In this document: piece after piece, positions 15,926-23,989 of the stretch
How positions within the stretch are numbered: the first letter of the stretch is position 1
Layout of the letters: the number at the start of each line of letters is the position of its first letter
NCBI GenBank assembly: GCA_030540225.1
Contig: JAUNWQ010000012.1
Coordinates: 1-33,554, forward strand
Length of the DNA: 33,554 bases
Source of the DNA: Coriobacteriia bacterium
GTDB taxonomy: Bacteria > Actinomycetota > Coriobacteriia > Coriobacteriales > Eggerthellaceae
Direction: 5' to 3'
Position numbers and translations under genes: made by a program
The notes under the pieces: generated by a model
Told to the model about the DNA's origin: nothing
Database searches by the model: none
Seen by the model: the letters and a program-made list of their open reading frames with translations, nothing else

Positions 15926-16606
15926 GTGGCACAGGACTTCTTCGACCTGCTCTACAACGGCTATACCGGCGAGTACCAGCTTATGAGCTCGCTGTACCGC
16001 AACGGCCTCGATGCGCTGCGCCCGCCCGCCGACATGGGGATCGATGTGGTGTCGCTCAACCTCAAGCAGCAGCTCGAGCATCCCGGCATGGCTCCCGAGA
16101 CCTTCTTTTTCCAGGTGAAAACGGCGGTGACGAACGTGAGCGAGGCTGCCGACCGCCCCGGTGCGATCGCGACGGTGGAGTTCAAGCTCAAGCAAAGCGA
16201 AGTGGACCTGCTCGCCTGCTCGCGCGACCGCGCGCTGTTCTGCTACGTCTACAACTACGAGGCCGATTCGCTCACGGACGCGTTCGAAGCGCCGTTCATC
16301 TGCTTCTGGCTCGACGGTACTCTTCTCGAGAAGGTTCGCAGCGGCGGCGCGTTCTTCCGCAAAGAGGGCGAGCCTAAGCTGACGCTCGCCTGCCAGCTGC
16401 GCAAACCGAAGCACGAATACGGCCACTGGCATGCGGTGGTGGTGGACGAGAAGGGGAGCAAGGTCGAGGGCGGCTATCTCGGCGTTGTCGGCGGCTCGGG
16501 ATACCCGGCCGACGACGAGGCGGACCACTACAGCGTGGTCGGCTATCTCAGGTACGCGCGCAGCTGCTCGGGTGTCGCCGAGAAGTCGGACTCTCCGACG
16601 CAATAG
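15926..16606 (+). CDS. PD-(D/E)XK nuclease-like protein (DUF4365-type)
   Basis: A 226-aa soluble protein of unknown role. Early in the sequence GEYQLMSSLYRNG is followed by PADMGIDVVSL and, after a short loop, FFFQVKTAV. The order E...GID...QxK is the core of PD-(D/E)XK restriction-like folds and matches DUF4365-type proteins, which occur alone or fused to defence modules. GTG at 15926 has AGAGGAGA upstream; the frame is open to 15773 but the upstream translation is proline/lysine-rich and unlike coding sequence. No partner helicase, methyltransferase or NTPase is adjacent, so a defence role is only a possibility. A terminator follows at 16699. Confidence 0.65.
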   Translation: MAQDFFDLLYNGYTGEYQLMSSLYRNGLDALRPPADMGIDVVSLNLKQQLEHPGMAPETFFFQVKTAVTNVSEAADRPGAIATVEFKLKQSEVDLLACSRDRALFCYVYNYEADSLTDAFEAPFICFWLDGTLLEKVRSGGAFFRKEGEPKLTLACQLRKPKHEYGHWHAVVVDEKGSKVEGGYLGVVGGSGYPADDEADHYSVVGYLRYARSCSGVAEKSDSPTQ

Positions 16607-16668
16607 AAGGGGAAATTTGCCCAGTTCGTGGGCTTCTTGGGCGAAACGTGCCCGTGTGCTGTGCAAGG

Positions 16669-16677
16669 TGCTAGCAT
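16669..16677 (+). promoter_or_regulatory. Possible extended -10 before the terminator and MFS gene
   Basis: TG-C-TAGCAT near 16669-16677 has the extended -10 form but no clear -35. If real, transcripts would start just before the hairpin at 16699, giving an attenuator-like leader. Confidence 0.25.
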
Positions 16678-16698
16678 GGTAGGCAGGATTCGACGACG

Positions 16699-16722
16699 AA
16701 GGCGCCCGCGCGGCGCCTTTTT
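16699..16722 (+). terminator. Rho-independent hairpin just upstream of the MFS gene
   Basis: An eight-pair stem AAGGCGCC (16699-16706) / GGCGCCTT (16712-16719) is followed by a run of T. It could end the transcript of the gene ending at 16606. It is only 22 bases from the MFS start, so any promoter for the MFS gene must lie before it or read through it. Confidence 0.75.
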
Positions 16723-16744
16723 CAGGAGAGGAGGCCGCAAGGAT

Positions 16745-18004
16745 ATGTCGACGGGTGCGATCAAACGACACTACGAGAAGGTGATCGCGGCATGTTGCTT
16801 CCTCATCCTGTTCACGAACGTCGGCCTGCCCTCCACCTCGTTTTCCGTGTTCCAGCCTTATCTGGTCGATCTGCCTGGCGTTGGCAACACCGGCGGCTCG
16901 ATTATCATCTCGGTACGTACGTTCATGTCGCTGATTGGCATGCTCGTGGTCGGGCGCTATTATGACCTGCTCAATTGCCGCATCGGCGCGTTTCTCGCAT
17001 CGCTGTGTGTCTGCGCGGGCTTCTTCCTCTATTCGCAGAATACGGGAAGCTTCATCGGGTTGTGCGCGGGCTCGGTGTTCACGGGGCTCGGCTACGGCTT
17101 GGGCGGCATGATCGCCTCGACGATGCTGATCAACCGCTGGTTCCGCTCGAACGTCGCCACGGTGGCGGGCATCGCGGCGGTCGGGTCGGGGGTGGCTGCC
17201 GTCATCTTGCCGAACGTGGCGGTTGCCCTCATCGGCTCCTACTCGCTTTCCGCGGCGTTCCTCTTCGAGTCGGCTCTCGCGCTTGTTCTCGGGGTGCTCG
17301 TCTTCCTGCTTCTGCGCAACTACCCGCGCGACCTGGGGCTTGAGCCTTACGAAGCGCCCGAGGGGAAGAAGGCAGGCAAGCCCGGCCGCACCCGCGCCGC
17401 TCGTCGCAACCGCAACGTCCCCGCGAAGCTCGCGCCGCTCGTGCTGGTCGCAATGACGTTCGTCGGCTGCATCTCCGTCGGCGGCACGAGCTATCTGGCA
17501 GTGCTGTTCACCTCGGAGGGCTTTTCCGCCGAGGGCGCGGCGGCGCTCGTGGCGCTGTGCGGTGGCTGCCTTACGGTCGCCAAGCTCGCAAGCGGGGTCG
17601 TGTTCGACCGCGTCGGAACGAAGCGCGGCTCGATGTTCTTTTTCGCCCTGTTCATCGGTGGCACGCTGCTGCTCTGTTTGTCGGATATGGGGAACGTGGG
17701 GCTTGCGGGCGTTGGCGTGCTCCTCTACGGGCTCGGGCTCTCCCTCGGCACCGTGGGCATATCCGTCTGGTCGATCGAGCTTTCGCCGAAGGGGCGCGAA
17801 GCCAAGACGATCAAGAACTTCCAGCTCTGCTATGCGCTCGGTGGATTCATCTTCACCTTCCTGCCGGGTTTTTTGGCGGAAGCGTTTGGAACCTATCTCA
17901 TCACGTACGTGATTCTGCTCGCGATGATCGCGTTCGCCGCCGTGGTCGTCGTGGGTGTGTACCTTTTGGGAGACCGCCGGGTTTCTGATAGCATACGTTC
18001 GTGA
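16745..18004 (+). CDS. MFS transporter, oxalate/formate antiporter-like
   Basis: A 419-aa carrier with about 12 membrane segments split by a basic central loop (GKKAGKPGRTRAARRNRNVPAK). Helix content and pattern (QPYLVDLPGVGNTGGSIIISVRTFMSLIGMLVVGRYYD in the first pair, and GLGYGLGGMIASTMLINRWFRSNVATVAGIAAVGSGVAA) match the OxlT/monocarboxylate branch of the major facilitator superfamily. Substrate is likely a small organic anion; oxalate itself is not indicated by any neighbour. ATG at 16745 was chosen because the hydrophobic protein starts there; GGAGAGGAGG lies 12 bases upstream and AAGGA immediately before. The rhomboid gene follows after 30 bases on the same strand. Confidence 0.88.
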   Translation: MSTGAIKRHYEKVIAACCFLILFTNVGLPSTSFSVFQPYLVDLPGVGNTGGSIIISVRTFMSLIGMLVVGRYYDLLNCRIGAFLASLCVCAGFFLYSQNTGSFIGLCAGSVFTGLGYGLGGMIASTMLINRWFRSNVATVAGIAAVGSGVAAVILPNVAVALIGSYSLSAAFLFESALALVLGVLVFLLLRNYPRDLGLEPYEAPEGKKAGKPGRTRAARRNRNVPAKLAPLVLVAMTFVGCISVGGTSYLAVLFTSEGFSAEGAAALVALCGGCLTVAKLASGVVFDRVGTKRGSMFFFALFIGGTLLLCLSDMGNVGLAGVGVLLYGLGLSLGTVGISVWSIELSPKGREAKTIKNFQLCYALGGFIFTFLPGFLAEAFGTYLITYVILLAMIAFAAVVVVGVYLLGDRRVSDSIRS

Positions 18005-18034
18005 CACGCAACGATTCCATGGCAAGGAGCGGCA

Positions 18035-18847
18035 ATGACCGACGACCCGATCACCTCACCTGACGCGCAGCAGGCGCCGGCATCCTCTTCGGGCACGCGG
18101 CCTGCGCCCATCACCGACGAGCAGCTCCGCGAGATGATGCGCGATGAGGAACCTTCGTTTTTCGAGCGCAACTCGGGGCGCGTGGTAACCCTTGCGCTGA
18201 TCGCGGTGAACGTGGTGTGCTTCGTGGCGGAGATGCTTATCTCGGGCACGGGCCAGGACATCTCGATCCTCACGTTGGTCCAGATGGGAGCCATGTACGC
18301 GCCGATGGTGCAAGGCCCTGCCGACCTGTACCGCTTCGTTGCGCCCATGTTTTTGCACATGGACCTCATGCACCTTCTGTTCAATATGGTCGCGCTCTAC
18401 AGCGTGGGTGAGCTTTTGGAACGCGTGCTCGGGCGCGGAAACTTCCTTTTGCTCTACTTCGTCGCGGGCATCACGGGCAACGTCGTCTCCTACGCGGTCG
18501 ATATGGCGCAAGGCGGCGGGTTGTCCGTCTCCGCAGGTGCGTCGACGAGTGTGTTCGGCCTGTTCGTAGCCGTGGCGCTTCTGTGCGTCCTCGTTCGCGG
18601 CAACCGCGCGGTCTTCCGCGACTTCTCGAAGAGCATGCTCTCGATCATCGCGGTGAACGTCATCTACACGCTGCTCGTGCCGAACATCTCGATCAGCGGC
18701 CACCTGGGTGGCGCCATCGGCGGTGCGATCGCGATGTTGCTCCTTCCTGCGGCAAGCCTTCGCACCCCGCGTCCGGTCCGCATCGTCGTGGCCGTGCTGT
18801 GGGTGGTGGCCGTCGCTGCCGTCCTTGTCTGGGGCGGCGTTTTCTAG
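18035..18847 (+). CDS. Rhomboid family intramembrane serine protease
   Basis: Cleaves membrane proteins inside the bilayer. The 270-aa protein has a polar N-terminal tail (1-47), then about six to seven membrane segments. Catalytic elements are in place: MHLLFN with H113 and N117 (oxyanion region), the nucleophile S170 in GASTSVFG, and H223 in SGHLGGAIGG. The residue after the serine is Thr instead of the common Gly, a tolerated change. ATG at 18035 has AAGGAG seven bases upstream. It follows the MFS gene closely and converges on the M14-family operon. Natural substrates cannot be inferred. Confidence 0.93.
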   Translation: MTDDPITSPDAQQAPASSSGTRPAPITDEQLREMMRDEEPSFFERNSGRVVTLALIAVNVVCFVAEMLISGTGQDISILTLVQMGAMYAPMVQGPADLYRFVAPMFLHMDLMHLLFNMVALYSVGELLERVLGRGNFLLLYFVAGITGNVVSYAVDMAQGGGLSVSAGASTSVFGLFVAVALLCVLVRGNRAVFRDFSKSMLSIIAVNVIYTLLVPNISISGHLGGAIGGAIAMLLLPAASLRTPRPVRIVVAVLWVVAVAAVLVWGGVF

Positions 18848-18950
18848 AAAGCAATCGATGGGAATGCGGCGTGCTGTGCGGGATGAGCCGCTTTCTGCAG
18901 GATGCGCTCCCGCTGTCGCTCGCGTCGCGCTCGGCAAGTGTGGGCGCGAC

Positions 18951-19007
18951 GCATCAGGCTGCTTCGCCGAGTGCCTCGGCACCGCACGCGTCCGCTCTGC
19001 CTGATGC
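18951..19007. other. Stem-loop between convergent genes
   Basis: Nine-base arms GCATCAGGC (18951-18959) and GCCTGATGC (18999-19007) enclose a smaller hairpin CCGAG/CTCGG (18967-18979). It lies between the rhomboid stop and the last gene of the minus-strand operon. There is no T-run, so it is a structure of unknown role, perhaps a transcript 3' end stabiliser. Confidence 0.45.
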
Positions 19008-19008
19008 G

Positions 19009-19971
19009 CTATTGCGGCGCGATCTTGAACGCGATTGAGTACTGGTTCACCAACGGTGCCGAGCGGCTGAAGAACACGCGGCCGTCGATCGGCGAGCGCA
19101 ATGTGTCGCGCACGCACCCGTCAAACGTGTCGCGCACCTCGGCGAGCGCCTGACCTCGTACGACGCAGTCCCCGGGCCCGACGAGCGGGACGAACAGCCC
19201 GCCCGCCCGCTCGCTGCGCACGTTGGAAAGCGAACTCTCCTCGATGCGCGCCGGTTCGCCTATCTCTGTTTCCGCGCAGGTGGAAAGCGCCTCTTCCCGC
19301 ACGGCTCCGACGTGTGTCAGAAATCGCACGATGCCGTCTTCAGCCTGGCGTGCCGAAGCTTCATCGATTGACCCCGTCGCTTTTGTGAACAGGGAAAACG
19401 CATGCGTGTTCCACACTTGCCAGTTGTAGTTGAGCGTGGTGGTGTCAAACGTCGACGGCTTGTGCAGAAGCGTGCACGGCATGCCGAACAACGCGGCCAT
19501 CTCGAGCGATTCGCGCGACAGGTCGCCCTCGTCGGTCACGCGCACGTGGGGGAGAAACGCGCCGCGCAGGTAGAAGCTCGCAAGCTGGATGCCGTAGGCG
19601 TAGCTGGAAACCGCCTCGAAGATGCCCGCCGCGATGCGCTGCGTGGTCTCGCCCTTGTCGTAGCCAGGGAACATGCGGTTCACGTCGGTGTTGTCGACCG
19701 GCCAGAAGCGCTTGTGGATGTTCATGGAGAACGCGTTGGCCGCGGGAATCACAAGGATGCGCTTCTCGCTGTTGAGCAGGCCCTCCCGCTCAAGTTCGCG
19801 AAGGCGCCCGACGAGGTTCGCCGCGATGAAGGTTTGCTGCACCTCGTTGCCGCGCATGGAGCCGACGATAGCGCAGCAAGGTTGCGCGTCCGCGTCGCCG
19901 AATTCCGCTGCGCGGATCTTCATCGATTCCCGATAGGGCGTGGAAAGAGAAAAGATGACCTTCGACCTCAT
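19009..19971 (-). CDS. AspA/AstE-like M14 protein lacking zinc ligands (probable pseudoenzyme)
   Basis: A 320-aa paralogue of the next gene upstream (19968-20909), with the fold of succinylglutamate desuccinylase/aspartoacylase zinc peptidases. Where active members have GxHGDE, this protein has GSMRGNE (R40 replaces the zinc histidine; E43 remains). Where they have DIHAS it has GIQLAS (Q129 replaces the second histidine). The catalytic VVETG glutamate region reads LFTKATG. Other blocks are conserved: PAANAFSMN, DNTDVNRMFPG, and the C-terminal lipoyl-like barrel (GGLFVPLVGPGDCVVRGQALAEV). So it is probably not a zinc hydrolase but an intact, maintained protein. ATG at 19971 has GGAGG upstream and overlaps the previous stop (ATGA). 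Last gene of a five-gene operon. Confidence 0.85.
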   Translation of the reverse strand: MRSKVIFSLSTPYRESMKIRAAEFGDADAQPCCAIVGSMRGNEVQQTFIAANLVGRLRELEREGLLNSEKRILVIPAANAFSMNIHKRFWPVDNTDVNRMFPGYDKGETTQRIAAGIFEAVSSYAYGIQLASFYLRGAFLPHVRVTDEGDLSRESLEMAALFGMPCTLLHKPSTFDTTTLNYNWQVWNTHAFSLFTKATGSIDEASARQAEDGIVRFLTHVGAVREEALSTCAETEIGEPARIEESSLSNVRSERAGGLFVPLVGPGDCVVRGQALAEVRDTFDGCVRDTLRSPIDGRVFFSRSAPLVNQYSIAFKIAPQ

Positions 19972-20909
19972 TGCTCGTCCTCCAAGATGCGTGCGACGAG
20001 CGAGCCGGGGTAGACTACCGGATACTCGCGCAGGGTGAACAAAAGTCCTGATGTGGGCGCCGTGATCGTTTGGGTGACTTCTCCTGTCAGCGTGTCGGCG
20101 ATGATGCCGATCCTCTGGCCTGCTATGACGGGTGTTCCATGTTCGGCCTCGGGAAGAAAGATTCCGCCCGCCTCGGCGTTGAGGTAGCTCACGGCGCCGT
20201 CGCGGCTCACAATCGGCGCGCGGTAGGCGCGAAAGCGACCCGCCCACATACCGAGCGACGCGGCGAGGCGCAAAATGCCGTCGACGAGGCGCTCCCCGTA
20301 GTCGCGCGTGATGCGCATCCCCACGCCCGTTTCCACGACGAGCGTTCTCGTTCCCCGCTCGTTGAGGGTGTAGGCGAGCGTCGACTCGAGCACGGTCGAG
20401 GATGCGTGCACCCATACGTAATCGACGTTGAGCAGGGGCGCGATAGGAAGAAGCGAGTCGGCCGATATCTCGTTGATGCGGATTTGCGGCATCTCGCGCA
20501 GAAAGATGTTCGAGGCGTGGATGTCGACGGCGACGTCGGCCCCCGAGATGTCGCCGATCACGGCGGCGGCGAGCGTTTCGGTGAGCTCGCCGTGCTCATC
20601 CCCGGGAAACGTCCTGTTCAAATCGACGTCGAACATTGGAACGCTGCGCTCGATGGAGTTGATGCCGAGCGGGTTCACGGCAGGGTAGATGTCGATCGTC
20701 CCGGAGAGCAGCTCGGGGCTTGCCTTCAGGCGTCTGGCAAGCTCGAAGGCGACGTACTGCCCTTCGAGCTCGTCGCCGTGCACGCCGGTGACGATCGCGA
20801 GGCGGCGCCCCGAACCCTCCTTGTCGTGCCCCAGCCCGACGATGCGGTTCTTCTGTATGGTCAGGTGCTCGCTTACGGGCAGCTCGGCCGAAAATACGGT
20901 TTCAATCAT
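19968..20909 (-). CDS. AspA/AstE-family zinc carboxypeptidase-like hydrolase
   Basis: A 313-aa member of the succinylglutamate desuccinylase/aspartoacylase family (M14-like), which hydrolyses amide bonds of acylated amino acids or small peptides. Zinc ligands are complete: H44 and E47 in TGVHGDELEG and H131 in VDIHAS. The substrate-binding DVDLNRTFPGD (about 94-104) and the catalytic glutamate in LVVETGVGMRI are present. The C-terminal third (ISRDG..., AGGIFLPEAEHGTPVIAGQRIG) is a lipoyl/biotinyl-like barrel. ATG at 20909 has AAGGAG six bases upstream. It follows the transglutaminase gene by 17 bases, and its end overlaps the start of its inactive paralogue. Likely hydrolyses the amide product of the ligase encoded upstream; that is inference. 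Confidence 0.88.
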   Translation of the reverse strand: MIETVFSAELPVSEHLTIQKNRIVGLGHDKEGSGRRLAIVTGVHGDELEGQYVAFELARRLKASPELLSGTIDIYPAVNPLGINSIERSVPMFDVDLNRTFPGDEHGELTETLAAAVIGDISGADVAVDIHASNIFLREMPQIRINEISADSLLPIAPLLNVDYVWVHASSTVLESTLAYTLNERGTRTLVVETGVGMRITRDYGERLVDGILRLAASLGMWAGRFRAYRAPIVSRDGAVSYLNAEAGGIFLPEAEHGTPVIAGQRIGIIADTLTGEVTQTITAPTSGLLFTLREYPVVYPGSLVARILEDEQ

Positions 20910-20926
20910 GAAATGCTCCTTGAGCG

Positions 20927-21709
20927 CTACTGCTCGCTGCCGACGATGACGCTGACCAGCTGTTCCTGGCGCGCGCCTCCGCGGAACACGCCCGATTCGA
21001 TGGGGCAGTCGGTGAAGTCGCGTCCGTGGGAGATTGCGATATAGGTGTCGTCGATCGCGCGGTCGTTGGTGGGATCGATGCCGTGCCAGCGCACGCCGTC
21101 GTGGAATTCCACCCATGCATGCGTGGCGCCTTCGCCCACTATGAGTCCGTTCACGTAGCGCGCAGGGATCCCCTCGGCGCGCAGAAGGGCGATAAGGATG
21201 TGGGCGTAATCTTGGCATACGCCGCTCATCTGGGAAAATGCATCGGCGGCCGCGGTCTCGACATCGGTTGTGCCGGGGGTGTAGCTCATCTTCTCGTGAA
21301 GCGCATGGGAAAGCGCCTGGGCCTTCGCCTGGGGCCGCGCGTTCGGGATCACGCGCAGCACGTCACGTGCGTAGGCGATCATCTCGGCGGTCGGCTGCGT
21401 CATCGCGGAGGGTCGCTTGTAGATGGGATGGGCGAGCTCAGGATGCTCGTCGGCGGCGTCCACCACGACCATGCCGGTCGATACAAACGAGAACACGTCG
21501 TGGGGCGACTCGATACGCCCGATCTGCAGAAGGTTCCCGAAGCCGTCGATTTGCTGGGAGAGCGTTGTTTGCGGCGTGATGACCGTTTGCGCATCGAGAA
21601 CGGTCTGCGCAAACGTGCTCATTGGTTGGCAGCGCAGCACGAAGTCGTGCTCGCTCACCGCGCTGTCCATATGCAGCACGGTCTCGAAAGAGTAGGTGAG
21701 GATTCGCAT
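20927..21709 (-). CDS. Transglutaminase-like cysteine protein
   Basis: A 260-aa protein with an N-terminal bacterial transglutaminase-associated beta region (about 1-85) and a C-terminal transglutaminase-like core. The catalytic triad is visible: C165 in SGVCQDYAHILIALLR, H197 in THAWVEF and D212 in GIDPTND. Such proteins act as peptidases or amide-exchange enzymes and are regularly encoded beside circularly permuted ATP-grasp and alpha-E proteins. ATG at 21709 lies 14 bases after the alpha-E stop, with only a weak GAGGG site. No signal peptide is seen, so it should act in the cytosol. Confidence 0.9.
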   Translation of the reverse strand: MRILTYSFETVLHMDSAVSEHDFVLRCQPMSTFAQTVLDAQTVITPQTTLSQQIDGFGNLLQIGRIESPHDVFSFVSTGMVVVDAADEHPELAHPIYKRPSAMTQPTAEMIAYARDVLRVIPNARPQAKAQALSHALHEKMSYTPGTTDVETAAADAFSQMSGVCQDYAHILIALLRAEGIPARYVNGLIVGEGATHAWVEFHDGVRWHGIDPTNDRAIDDTYIAISHGRDFTDCPIESGVFRGGARQEQLVSVIVGSEQ

Positions 21710-21723
21710 GGCTGGCCCTCGTC

Positions 21724-22410
21724 TTACGGGAATATGCGCGCGACGACGCTGAGCAGCTTGCCGAGGGTCTCGTAGGTGGCGCTTTCCGGAAAGCTCGGCG
21801 CGAACACGATGTCGATCAGGTCCTTGAAGGCCTGCTTGTCGTAGGGCGCGCCTGTGCGGTCGATGCGGCTTGCGAGACGGTGCGTTTCCTGCTTCAGGCT
21901 GTCGAGCCGGTAGGACAGGCGGGCATACAGGTCGATGCGCTCGACCGAGATGCCGCATTTGATGATGTTGCGCGAGGCGTCGTCGGCAACGTAGTCGTCG
22001 ATGCACCCTTTGAAGGCCATGATATTGTCCTGCACCAGCTGAAGGTCGAGCAGGGGCGACTCAGATGATTCCGCCGCCTTGATCGCGTCGGTCGCCATCT
22101 GCACGTAGGAAAGCGACTCGGTTCCTAACACATCGCGCAGCATGACGGCGTTGTCGTAGGCGGCGCCCATGGAATGTGCGAGCGAGCAGAGGTTGGCCTC
22201 GTTGAACAGGCAGTCGCGGAAGAACTCGAGGACGTTTTCGGTCTCGGAGGCGAAGCCAAGCTCCTCGAGCTGGCCTTTCCAGTTGCCGTCCGTCGAGTCG
22301 ATTGCTTTGTCGTAGGTCACCGTGATGAACCGCAAGGTGGTATAGCTGCGCTCGACGTAGCGCCCGAGCCAAAGCAGATGATCGATTTTTTCTAGCGAGA
22401 GAGTACCCAT
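21724..22410 (-). CDS. Alpha-E domain protein
   Basis: A 228-aa all-helical protein of the alpha-E (DUF403) family. It begins with LSLEKIDHLLWLGRYVERSYTTLR, the typical opening, and continues with helices rich in conserved Glu/Asp/Arg residues (NEANLCSLAHSMGAAYDNAVMLRDVL; SVERIDLYARL). Its biochemical role is not established in the family, but it is nearly always next to a circularly permuted ATP-grasp ligase, as here. The ATG at 22410 lies within the end of the ligase gene (19-base overlap, 22392-22410) with AAGGAC upstream, showing tight coupling. Confidence 0.9.
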   Translation of the reverse strand: MGTLSLEKIDHLLWLGRYVERSYTTLRFITVTYDKAIDSTDGNWKGQLEELGFASETENVLEFFRDCLFNEANLCSLAHSMGAAYDNAVMLRDVLGTESLSYVQMATDAIKAAESSESPLLDLQLVQDNIMAFKGCIDDYVADDASRNIIKCGISVERIDLYARLSYRLDSLKQETHRLASRIDRTGAPYDKQAFKDLIDIVFAPSFPESATYETLGKLLSVVARIFP

Positions 22411-23744
22411 GTGTCCTTGAACCCTCCTCCTTGGCTGGAATTGACGACGGCCGATCCCTCGACGCGCGAGTAGCGCGTGAGGCCGCTCGGCCAAACGGTT
22501 GTCTCGGCTCCCGACAGCACGAAGGCGCGCAGGTCCGCCTTGCGCGGCACGAGCTTGCCGCCGATGTAGGTCGGCAGGCGCTTGAAGTCGATGACCTCCT
22601 GCGCGATGAAGCGGCGCGGCTCGCGGCGGATGAGCGTCTTCAAGTCGTTGAGCTTCTCGGGCTCAAGCTCGCTGCCGAACACCACGCCGTAACCGCCCGC
22701 CTCCGCGACGTCCTTGATGACGAGCGTGTCGGCATGTTCTTGCACATACGCCATGTCGTCGGGGTAAAACGGCAGGTAGGTGGGGGCATTCTTCAAGATG
22801 GGCTCCTCGCCGAGATAGTATTTCACCATCTTGGGGACGAAGTAGTAGATGCCCTTGTCGTCCGCCGCGCCGTTGCCGGGCGCGTTGATGATCGCGACGT
22901 TGCCCGCACGGTAGGCGCTCATGAGGTTCGGAACGCCGATGAGGCTGTCCGCGCAGAAACACAGCGGGTCGAGGTACTCGTCGGAAAGGCGGCGGTAGAG
23001 GGCGCCGACGCGCAGGTTGCGCCCGGCGTCGCGGTAGAAGAGCGTCTCGTTTTCCACAAAGAGCTCTTTGGGCTCTGCGAGGATCGCGTCCGCCTTCTCC
23101 GAAAGGTATGCGTGCTCGAAATAGGCGGCATTGTAGCGACCGGGCGTCAAGATGACGTTCGCTCCGCCCGTGTTCACGCTGTCCATCACCGCCTTGAGCC
23201 GCGTGCCGTAGTCGCGGTTGTCCACGATCGGCGTCGTGCGGAAGGTTCCCGCGTCGCAGCGTCGGCAGAGGCCGCGGGCGATCAGGGGGTAGCTCGCGCC
23301 CGAGGGGATGCGCAGGTTGTCCTCGAGCACATACCACGTGCCGTCCTGCCCTTCGACCAGATCGATGCCGGAGATGTGGCTGTAGATGCCGCCGGGCGGG
23401 GTGATTCCCTCGCATTGGGGGAGATATCCCGAGCTCGCGAAGGCGAAATCCTCGGGGACGACGCCGTCGGCAATGATCTGGCGATCCCCGTACACGTCGG
23501 CCAGGTACAGGTTGAGAGCTCGGACGCGCTGGATGAGGCCCGCCTCGAGCGACTTCCAGGTGCTCGCCTCGATTACACGGGGGATGGCGTCGAAGGGGAA
23601 GAGCCTCTCGTTGAAGGTTCCGTCCTTGTAGATGCCGAACTTCACGCCGTAGCGCGCGAGCTGTTGGTTGATCTTGGGGGTGTGCTCCACGAGGTCGGTG
23701 TAGGGCGTCTGCTCGTCGAGCTCTTGTTCTTGCTTGGTCGCCAA
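22392..23744 (-). CDS. Circularly permuted ATP-grasp ligase
   Basis: A 450-aa COOH-amine ligase predicted to form amide bonds with ATP (DUF404/DUF407 or CP-ATP-grasp family). Visible blocks include YLADVYGDRQIIADGVVPEDF, GIDLVEGQDGTWYVLEDNLRIPSGASY (metal/ATP-binding EDNLRxPSG motif), and, nearer the C-terminus, LVIKDVAEAGGYGV and KRLPTYIGGKLVPRKADLRAFVL. The start is TTG at 23744: AAGGAGG sits five bases upstream, whereas the longer ATG start at 23810 has no site. First gene of the operon that continues with alpha-E, transglutaminase and two M14-family genes. Published analyses of this family (amidoligase surveys by Iyer, Aravind and co-workers) link ligase, alpha-E and transglutaminase to peptide-like metabolite synthesis. 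Confidence 0.9.
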   Translation of the reverse strand: MATKQEQELDEQTPYTDLVEHTPKINQQLARYGVKFGIYKDGTFNERLFPFDAIPRVIEASTWKSLEAGLIQRVRALNLYLADVYGDRQIIADGVVPEDFAFASSGYLPQCEGITPPGGIYSHISGIDLVEGQDGTWYVLEDNLRIPSGASYPLIARGLCRRCDAGTFRTTPIVDNRDYGTRLKAVMDSVNTGGANVILTPGRYNAAYFEHAYLSEKADAILAEPKELFVENETLFYRDAGRNLRVGALYRRLSDEYLDPLCFCADSLIGVPNLMSAYRAGNVAIINAPGNGAADDKGIYYFVPKMVKYYLGEEPILKNAPTYLPFYPDDMAYVQEHADTLVIKDVAEAGGYGVVFGSELEPEKLNDLKTLIRREPRRFIAQEVIDFKRLPTYIGGKLVPRKADLRAFVLSGAETTVWPSGLTRYSRVEGSAVVNSSQGGGFKDTWVLSR

Positions 23745-23832
23745 ACCGGCCTCCTTCCGCGAACGTGACGAAGCTGCTGCGCCTCGTCGATGGATGGTTA
23801 TGAACCTCATCGTATCGTTGGATTGTTTCGGG

Positions 23833-23862
23833 AATATAAGGCCAAGTGAACGTAGGCGTTAA
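23833..23862 (-). promoter_or_regulatory. Possible promoter of the ATP-grasp operon
   Basis: On the minus strand TTAACG (23862-23857) and TATATT (23838-23833) are 18 bases apart. The -10 is good and the -35 matches four of six consensus bases. It lies about 90 bases before the TTG start. Confidence 0.42.
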
Positions 23863-23989
23863 GAAAAGGTTACGGCATTGTTTCGGCGGGCGCGCCGATC
23901 GGGTGGCTTCGGTTGCGGGGCGCCTCGCTTGTCGGTGGGCGCGGGCTTGGGGCTTGGCTTCGGGGTATGCGCGCTAGCTGGCGAGATAG

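Noticed and set aside
15743..18025. 760-codon minus-strand open frame opposite the nuclease-like and MFS genes
   Set aside because: Translation is dominated by Arg, His, Glu and Gln repeats with no domain; it is a frame shadow of two real plus-strand genes.
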